A DNA stretch of 23,670 nucleotides. Source: Actinomycetota bacterium. Its GTDB lineage: Bacteria > Actinomycetota > Actinomycetes > Mycobacteriales > Mycobacteriaceae. A model generated the notes under the pieces. It ran no database searches. It was not told the DNA's origin and saw only the letters and a program-made list of their open reading frames with translations. The position numbers were made by a program, and so were the translations under genes. Location of the stretch: contig SYAB01000411.1 of assembly GCA_005787665.1 (NCBI GenBank), positions 1 to 23,670 of the forward strand, written 5' to 3'. Of the stretch, positions 18,478 through 23,670 are shown one piece after another. Within the stretch, counting starts at the first letter, position 1, and each line of letters starts with the position of its first letter.

Positions 18478-21450
18478 ATGCGGCGACTAGCCGGTCTCGT
18501 CGTGCGTTGGCCCGCCGCCGTCATCCTGATCTGGGTGGCGATAGCGGTGTTCCTGCCGCAGTCCGTTCCGACCCTCGACGAGATGGCGCAGAAGAATCCA
18601 CTGGCCATGCTGCCCGGGAATGCGCCCTCCAGTGTCGCGGCCCGGGAGATGACGAAGGGTTTCGCCGAGACCGGGACCGACGATCTGCTCCTGGTGCTGC
18701 TGAGCGACGAACGTGGAGTCGGCGACCACGAGCCCACCTACCGCAGGCTGGTCCAAGCGCTGCGGGACGACTCCGACGTGGTCATGGTGCAGGACTTCGT
18801 CGGAACACCGGCGTTGCGGACGTTCTTGACGAGCGAGGACGGCAAGGCCTGGGTGGTGCCGGTCGGATTGTCCGGCGCGCTGGGGACGCCGGAGTCCTTC
18901 GCTGCCTTCAACCGGGTGTCCGGTCTCATCGCGCAGAACACCGCGGACAGTGGGCTGGAGGTGCACTTGTCCGGTCCGGCCGCCACCGTGGCCGACCTCA
19001 CGGTCGCCGGGCAGCGCGACCGCACACCGATCGAGATCGCGATCGCGGTGCTGGTGCTGCTGGTGCTCCTGGTCGTGTACCGCAATCCGGTCACCATGCT
19101 GGTCCCGTTGATCGGGATCGGGATGTCGCTGGTGATCGCACAGGCCGCGGTCGCCGGGCTCTCCGACGCGACCGGCCTGGGGGTGTCCAATCAGGCCATC
19201 GTTCTGCTGAGCGCGATCATCGCCGGCGCCGGAACGGATTACGCGGTGTTCCTCATCAGCCGCTACCACGACTATGTGCGGCGGGGGGAGACCTCAGACG
19301 ATGCGGTGCGTTTGGCGCTGCACTCGGTGGGCAAGGTGATCACGGCGTCGGCGGCCACCATCGGATTGACGTTCCTGGCGATCAGCTTTGCCCGGATGGG
19401 GGTTTTCTCCACCGTGGGGGTGTCCTCCGCCGTCGGGGTGGGGGTGGCATGGCTGGCGGCGTTGACCTTGCTGCCGGCCATCCTGCTCGTGTTCGGACGT
19501 CGCGGCTGGGTTGCACCGCGCCGCGAGATGACCGCGGGGTTGTGGCGGCGCTCCGGAATCCGCATCGTTCGCCGACCACTGGCCTACCTGGCGGGCAGTC
19601 TGCTCATCCTGGCACTGCTGGCCGGCAGTGTGGGGACGGCGCGATTCAATTACGACGATCGCAAGGCGGTGGCGCCCTCGAGCCCGAGTTCGGTGGGTTA
19701 CCGGGCGTTGGAGCGGCACTTCGACCTGAACCAGTTCATCCCCTCCTACGTCCTGATCCGGTCCGACCGCAACCTTCGCACCCCACGGGCGCTGGCCGAC
19801 ATGGAACAGTTGGCCGACCGCATCAGCCAACTCCCCGACATCGGGATGGTCAACGGCATCACCAGACCGCTGGGAACGGTGCCCAGAGAGTTCCGGGCCA
19901 CGTATCAAGCGGGCCTCGTCGGCGAGCGGCTCAGCGACGGCTCGGCCACGATCTCGGAGAACATGGACGGTCTCAACCGGCTGTCCACGGGGGCCAACTC
20001 CCTGGCGACCGGGCTCGTCGACGTGCGGGTGCAGGTCAACGAACTCGCCACGAACATTGCTGGGATGGTCGAGGCCTTCACCGCCTTGAGAGTCGACTAC
20101 AGCGGCGACACATTGGTGCGCAACGTCGAGATCGCGGCCAAACTGGTCAACGCCGTCAACGAACTCGGCAATTCCCTGGGAGTGAGCTATCAGGCCGGGC
20201 GCGACGTACTCGGCTGGGTGGGTCCGGTGCTGACGGCGCTGCACGGCAATGTGGTCTGTGATCTCAACCCGTCCTGCAGCGAGACCCGCGGTCACTTCCA
20301 GCGTCTGGTCGACGCCCGCAACGCCGGGACCATCGACAAGATCAACGACCTGGCCGGGCAGCTCGCGTCGCTCCAAGACACCGAATCCCTCGCTGTGACG
20401 CTCAAGCGTCTGCGGGATGCTTTCGCCGGCCTGACCGACGTGATGCGCACCATGGGGCTCGATACCCCCGCCGGGGCTCAGAGCACCATCACCGAGTTCC
20501 GTCAGCAGGCCGACCGGGCCGCCGACGGTAGTCAGGACGTCGCGGCCGGAGTCGATGAGGTCGTGCGGCAGATCGAGGTCATGCGAACCGGACTGGACCA
20601 GGCGGCGGCGTTTCTGCTGTCGATGGAGCAGGACGCCGCCGCCCCATCGATGGCGGGGTTCAACATTCCGCCGGAGGTCCTGGAAACCCCCGATTTTCAG
20701 GCTGCCTCGAGAACCTTCATCTCGCGCGACGGACACTGGGCGCGCTACCTGGTGTTCACCACGCTCGACCCTTTCAGCTCGGCGGCCATGGACCAGGTGA
20801 ACACCATCCTCGACACCGCCCGCTCAGCGCAGCCGAACACCAGCCTGGCCGGTGCCACCATCTCGATCGGGGGGTATCCAGCCGCCCTGCGCGACACTCG
20901 CGATTACTACCGCGCGGACATCGGATTCATCGTCAGCGCCACCGCCGTGGTCGTGCTGCTGACCCTGATGCTGCTGCTTCGGGCCTTCGTCGCACCGCTG
21001 TATCTGGTGGGCTCGGTGGTGATCTCGTACTTCGCCGCCCTGGGTATCGGGGTGCTGACCTTCCAGTACGGGTTGGGTCAACCGCTGCACTGGACGGTGC
21101 CGCCGCTGGCCTTCGTCGTACTGGTCGCCGTGGGAGCCGACTACAACCTCCTCTTCGCCTCCCGGTTGCGCGACGAGTCTCCGGGCAGCACCCGACTTGG
21201 CGTCGTCCGGACGCTGTCGTCGACGGGTGGGGTGATCACCGCCGCCGGGTTGATCTTCGCCGCGTCCATGTGGGGTCTGCTGTTCTCCAGCATTGGTACG
21301 GTTGTCCAGGGCGGCTTCGTCATCGGTGCCGGGATTCTGTTGGACACCTTCCTGGTCCGCACGGTGTTGGTGCCTGCCACGGCTACCCTCGTCGGAAAGG
21401 CGAACTGGTGGCCGTCACGAGTGCCATCGCAGGGGAGTGCTCAAGCATGA
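18478..21450 (+). CDS. mmpL10: MmpL10 RND-family lipid transporter
   Basis: This inner-membrane transporter exports the acyltrehalose precursor across the plasma membrane. The 990-residue protein has the duplicated RND/MmpL layout. TM1 is about 11-28 and is followed by a periplasmic domain. TM2-TM6 run from about 184 to 340 and contain the Asp254-Tyr255 pair in [17 protein letters not shown]7 is near 368-386, then comes a long periplasmic/coiled region of about 400 residues. A C-terminal membrane bundle carries the second pair, Asp888-Tyr889 in [12 protein letters not shown]. These Asp-Tyr pairs are the proton-relay positions of the family. The ATG starts three bases after the papA3 stop without a strong ribosome site, which suggests translational coupling. 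Its stop overlaps the next start as ATGA (21447-21450). The substrate is inferred from the neighbours. Confidence 0.94.
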   Translation: MRRLAGLVVRWPAAVILIWVAIAVFLPQSVPTLDEMAQKNPLAMLPGNAPSSVAAREMTKGFAETGTDDLLLVLLSDERGVGDHEPTYRRLVQALRDDSDVVMVQDFVGTPALRTFLTSEDGKAWVVPVGLSGALGTPESFAAFNRVSGLIAQNTADSGLEVHLSGPAATVADLTVAGQRDRTPIEIAIAVLVLLVLLVVYRNPVTMLVPLIGIGMSLVIAQAAVAGLSDATGLGVSNQAIVLLSAIIAGAGTDYAVFLISRYHDYVRRGETSDDAVRLALHSVGKVITASAATIGLTFLAISFARMGVFSTVGVSSAVGVGVAWLAALTLLPAILLVFGRRGWVAPRREMTAGLWRRSGIRIVRRPLAYLAGSLLILALLAGSVGTARFNYDDRKAVAPSSPSSVGYRALERHFDLNQFIPSYVLIRSDRNLRTPRALADMEQLADRISQLPDIGMVNGITRPLGTVPREFRATYQAGLVGERLSDGSATISENMDGLNRLSTGANSLATGLVDVRVQVNELATNIAGMVEAFTALRVDYSGDTLVRNVEIAAKLVNAVNELGNSLGVSYQAGRDVLGWVGPVLTALHGNVVCDLNPSCSETRGHFQRLVDARNAGTIDKINDLAGQLASLQDTESLAVTLKRLRDAFAGLTDVMRTMGLDTPAGAQSTITEFRQQADRAADGSQDVAAGVDEVVRQIEVMRTGLDQAAAFLLSMEQDAAAPSMAGFNIPPEVLETPDFQAASRTFISRDGHWARYLVFTTLDPFSSAAMDQVNTILDTARSAQPNTSLAGATISIGGYPAALRDTRDYYRADIGFIVSATAVVVLLTLMLLLRAFVAPLYLVGSVVISYFAALGIGVLTFQYGLGQPLHWTVPPLAFVVLVAVGADYNLLFASRLRDESPGSTRLGVVRTLSSTGGVITAAGLIFAASMWGLLFSSIGTVVQGGFVIGAGILLDTFLVRTVLVPATATLVGKANWWPSRVPSQGSAQA

Positions 21451-22565
21451 ACAAGCTGGTCGCTACGGGGGCGGTGCTGCTGGGTGTGTTCGCCAGCCCG
21501 GTGGCGGCGGGAGCCGAGGACCGCTCCTCGCCCTCCGGTGCCGGCGACACCACGACGCAACTCGGCACCCCGGGTCGCGGGTACGCCCTCGGCGGCGCGC
21601 ACGTTGCGGGCATTCCCTACGAGGAGTACATCCGGCGCACCGGCGCCCAATGGTTCCCGCACCTGGACCGGCAGATCGTCGACTACCCGGCCGGGCAGGT
21701 CCAGGGCCACACTCTGGAGCGGCTCTTCCCCGGCATCGGCAAGATCGACGACGAGTTCCCCGGACTGGGTCTGGACGGTCCGAGCGTCGGTGAGTCGGTG
21801 GACGAGGGCGCAGGCAATGTCATCCGTGCGGTCGACGAGGGTGGTCCGGGAACGGTGCTGGGGCTCTCCGAGGGAGCCATGGTCCTCAATGCCGTTCAGG
21901 CTCGACTGGCCAGTGACCCCAACGCGCCGCCCCCGGATCAGTTGTCCTTCGCGGTGTACGGCGACCCGATCGGCCAGCATGGCTGGGGGGACGGGTTTCT
22001 GCGGCGGAACTTCCCGGTGGGCAGCATGGTCCCCTCGCTGGATTTCGTGATTCCCCCGCCGGTGGAGAGCCAGTACGACACCTACTCATTCGTCTCGGCC
22101 TACGACAGCATCGCCGACTGGCCGGACCGGCCGGATAACTGGATGTCCCTACTGAACTCGATCGCAGGCCTGGCGACCGGGCATACCGCAGTGGCGTTCA
22201 CCGATCCGAGCATGGTGCCGGCCCGAAACATCCGCACCACCGTCAACTCCCGGGGCGCCAAGACCACCACGTATCTGATTCCCGAACAGCATCTGCCGCT
22301 GGTGCTGCCGTTCAAGTACCTCGGCGTCGACGAGGACACCCTGAACCGCCTGGACGCCATCCTGCAGCCCATGGTCGATGCCGGCTACGCGCGCGCCGAC
22401 GATCCGGCGACCGCGCCGATCACCGTCGACCCGGTCAACGGCTATGACCCCGCCGAGATCACCGCGCCGGCCACCCAGGCGGCGTTCGGGGACGATGTCG
22501 GGACCGACCCGATCTCGCAGATGCTGGCGCTGATCGACAGCAGCTTCTCCTCGCCCGGCCGCTGA
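21447..22565 (+). CDS. pE: Secreted PE-PPE-domain serine acyltransferase (terminal TPP acylation)
   Basis: In the TPP pathway this protein is thought to transfer polyunsaturated acyl groups between exported acyltrehaloses outside the plasma membrane, as Chp1 and Chp2 do for sulfolipid and polyacyltrehalose in M. tuberculosis. The 372-residue product starts at the ATG at 21447, with AGGGGAG at 21431-21437 as ribosome site, and overlaps the mmpL10 stop by four bases. Residues 1 to about 23 are a signal peptide (NKLV, hydrophobic core, then VAAGA before ED). The PE-PPE (alpha/beta-hydrolase) domain has the nucleophile Ser141 in GLSEG, candidate acids Asp220, Asp224 or Asp227 in the [11 protein letters not shown] segment, and His282 in EQHLPL. 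Despite the domain name it has no N-terminal PE or PPE motif. A simple esterase is possible, but the operon context favours the acyltransferase. A reading frame from 21270 exists but would bypass the signal peptide. Confidence 0.92.
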   Translation: MNKLVATGAVLLGVFASPVAAGAEDRSSPSGAGDTTTQLGTPGRGYALGGAHVAGIPYEEYIRRTGAQWFPHLDRQIVDYPAGQVQGHTLERLFPGIGKIDDEFPGLGLDGPSVGESVDEGAGNVIRAVDEGGPGTVLGLSEGAMVLNAVQARLASDPNAPPPDQLSFAVYGDPIGQHGWGDGFLRRNFPVGSMVPSLDFVIPPPVESQYDTYSFVSAYDSIADWPDRPDNWMSLLNSIAGLATGHTAVAFTDPSMVPARNIRTTVNSRGAKTTTYLIPEQHLPLVLPFKYLGVDEDTLNRLDAILQPMVDAGYARADDPATAPITVDPVNGYDPAEITAPATQAAFGDDVGTDPISQMLALIDSSFSSPGR

Positions 22566-22579
22566 CGCGGCGGCGGCCA

Positions 22580-22595
22580 GCAACGGCAGAGTTGC
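22580..22595. terminator. Weak hairpin between convergent PE and fadD23 genes
   Basis: GCAAC (22580-22584) and GTTGC (22591-22595) pair around GGCAGA. It occupies most of the 33-base gap between two convergent stop codons. The stem is only five bp and has no T tract, so a shared terminator is a tentative call. Confidence 0.3.
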
Positions 22596-22598
22596 CCG

Positions 22599-23670
22599 CT
22601 AGGCGTCAAGCCGGACGAACCGCCCTTGCCGGTGCTTCTCCACGCATGCGGAACGACGGATCTTGCCGCTGGTGGTCGTCGGGATGGATCCGGGTTCGAC
22701 CAGCACGATATCGGTGACCTGTAGGCCGTGTGCGCGTGAAATCGCTGCCGTCACATCACTTTTGACCAGCGCCAGCGCGTCGGTGCCGTCATCGTCCTTG
22801 AGTTCGACGATCGTCACCAACTGTTCGGTCTGCTCGTCGGAGACCGCGATTGCCGCCACCCGCCCGCGGGTGATCCGCTGCACCGTCGCCTCGATGTCTT
22901 CGGAGTAGTGGTTGCGGCCGCGCACGATCAGCATGTCCTTGATCCGGCCGACGATGAAAAGCTCCCCCTCGGACACGAAGCCGCGGTCGCCGGTACGCAG
23001 CCAGTCCGTCGCGGGGGCGCCCTCCGGCGGGTCGATCAGGGTCGCGCCGAAGGCCGACCCCGTCTGCTCCGGTTTGCGCCAGTAGCCGGCCGACACGTTG
23101 TCGCCGTGGGTCCAGATCTCGCCGACGGTGCCGTCCGGACAGGGCCGGCAGGTGTCGGCGTCGACGATCTGCACCACCGGCGACTCGGGTAGGCCGTAGC
23201 GCAGCAGGGGCGTCCCGCCGGGACTGCGCACGGCGGTTCCCCGGCTGAGTTGTTCGGCGTCGAACTCGACCACCCCCGGAGCCCGGCCCTCGCTGCCGCT
23301 CGCCACGAAGACGGTCGCCTCCGCGAGGCCGTACGAGGGCAGCACCATCTCCGGCCGAAATCCCGAGGGGGCGAAACGCTCGTTGAACCGGACCAGGGTC
23401 GACGGGTGTATGCGCTCGGCCCCGTTGATGATCCCGAGGACACCGCTGAGATCCAGACCGTCCAACTCGGCATCCGTGGTGCGGCGGGCGGTGAGGTCGA
23501 AGGCGAAGTTCGGCGCCGCCGAGAACGTCTTCTGATGCCTCGACAGGGCGTCCAGCCACCGGGCGGGCCGGGCCAGGAACGCCAGCGGGCTCAACAGGTC
23601 GGCACCGCACCCGTCGAGGATGGGACCCGCGCTCCCGAGCATCAGCCCCATATCGTGATAGAACGGCAGC
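22599..23670 (-). CDS. fadD23: Fatty acyl-AMP ligase FadD23, C-terminal 356 residues (5' end outside window)
   Basis: FAAL enzymes adenylate a fatty acid and hand it to a polyketide synthase rather than to CoA; here the starter for Pks. The frame is open to the window edge and begins with LPFYHDMGL, the conserved FAAL/acyl-activating motif. SYGLAEATVF follows, with the segment after it typical of the FAAL-specific insertion, then GYWRKPEQT, LRTGDRGF, GRIKDMLIVRGRN and a C-terminal TSGKIRR with the adenylation lysine. Roughly 220 N-terminal residues, including the phosphate-binding loop, are outside the window. The gene converges on the papA3-mmpL10-PE operon, 33 bases from the PE stop. FAAL rather than CoA-ligase function is inferred from these motifs and from adjacency to pks. 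Its relation to M. tuberculosis FadD23 (sulfolipid) or FadD21 is by similarity. Confidence 0.9.
   Translation of the reverse strand, partial: LPFYHDMGLMLGSAGPILDGCGADLLSPLAFLARPARWLDALSRHQKTFSAAPNFAFDLTARRTTDAELDGLDLSGVLGIINGAERIHPSTLVRFNERFAPSGFRPEMVLPSYGLAEATVFVASGSEGRAPGVVEFDAEQLSRGTAVRSPGGTPLLRYGLPESPVVQIVDADTCRPCPDGTVGEIWTHGDNVSAGYWRKPEQTGSAFGATLIDPPEGAPATDWLRTGDRGFVSEGELFIVGRIKDMLIVRGRNHYSEDIEATVQRITRGRVAAIAVSDEQTEQLVTIVELKDDDGTDALALVKSDVTAAISRAHGLQVTDIVLVEPGSIPTTTSGKIRRSACVEKHRQGRFVRLDA

Noticed and set aside
18478..19250. MmpL10 as a drug or siderophore exporter (MmpL4/5 type)
   Set aside because: No mmpS gene is adjacent, and the pks/papA3/PE context fits the trehalose-lipid type.
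19294..20736. 480-codon minus-strand open frame opposite mmpL10
   Set aside because: It is antisense to conserved MmpL membrane and periplasmic segments and shows no recognisable domain.
21270..21446. Upstream extension of the PE gene
   Set aside because: It overlaps the mmpL10 3' coding part, and the ATG at 21447 gives a clean signal peptide and a ribosome site.

Overview
The window looks like the chromosome of a mycobacterium: it is GC-rich, and its proteins closely match mycobacterial lipid-metabolism families (FabG4, FadA2, FadE5, PapA, MmpL, FAAL-type FadD). The species cannot be fixed from the sequence alone. The synteny fits non-tuberculous mycobacteria that make trehalose polyphleates (TPP).

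Left part (1-5890), fatty-acid metabolism. The 5' two thirds of fabG4 (minus) is divergent from fadA2 (plus). An uncharacterised alpha/beta hydrolase (minus) follows, then fadE5 (minus). A 14-bp palindromic core TTAC-N6-GTAA lies in the fabG4/fadA2 divergent promoter and again just upstream of fadE5, so these genes probably share a regulator. fadE5 ends in a very strong perfect hairpin terminator. The hydrolase appears to have a leaderless GTG start.

Right part (5891-23670), the TPP locus. A 3629-residue two-module type I polyketide synthase (minus) is divergent from a tightly coupled operon papA3-mmpL10-PE (plus). A FAAL-type fadD23 (minus, 5' end outside the window) converges on that operon. 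From established knowledge of TPP synthesis, FadD23 activates a fatty acid and Pks elongates it to polyunsaturated phleic acid. PapA3 acylates trehalose to a diacyltrehalose, and MmpL10 exports it. The secreted PE-PPE-domain acyltransferase then adds the remaining acyl chains outside the membrane.

The system is therefore known. The least-explained detail is the Pks architecture: module 1 is KS-AT-KR-ACP with no dehydratase, module 2 is KS-AT-DH-ER-KR-ACP, and the two KR domains carry opposite stereochemical signatures. A repeating -CH=CH-CH2-CH2- product needs a dehydration in both half-cycles, so one DH must serve both modules or another enzyme must act. No RNA genes, CRISPR arrays, insertion sequences or phage genes were seen. 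No gene-free stretch exceeds 300 bases; the longest is the 272-base pks/papA3 divergent region.
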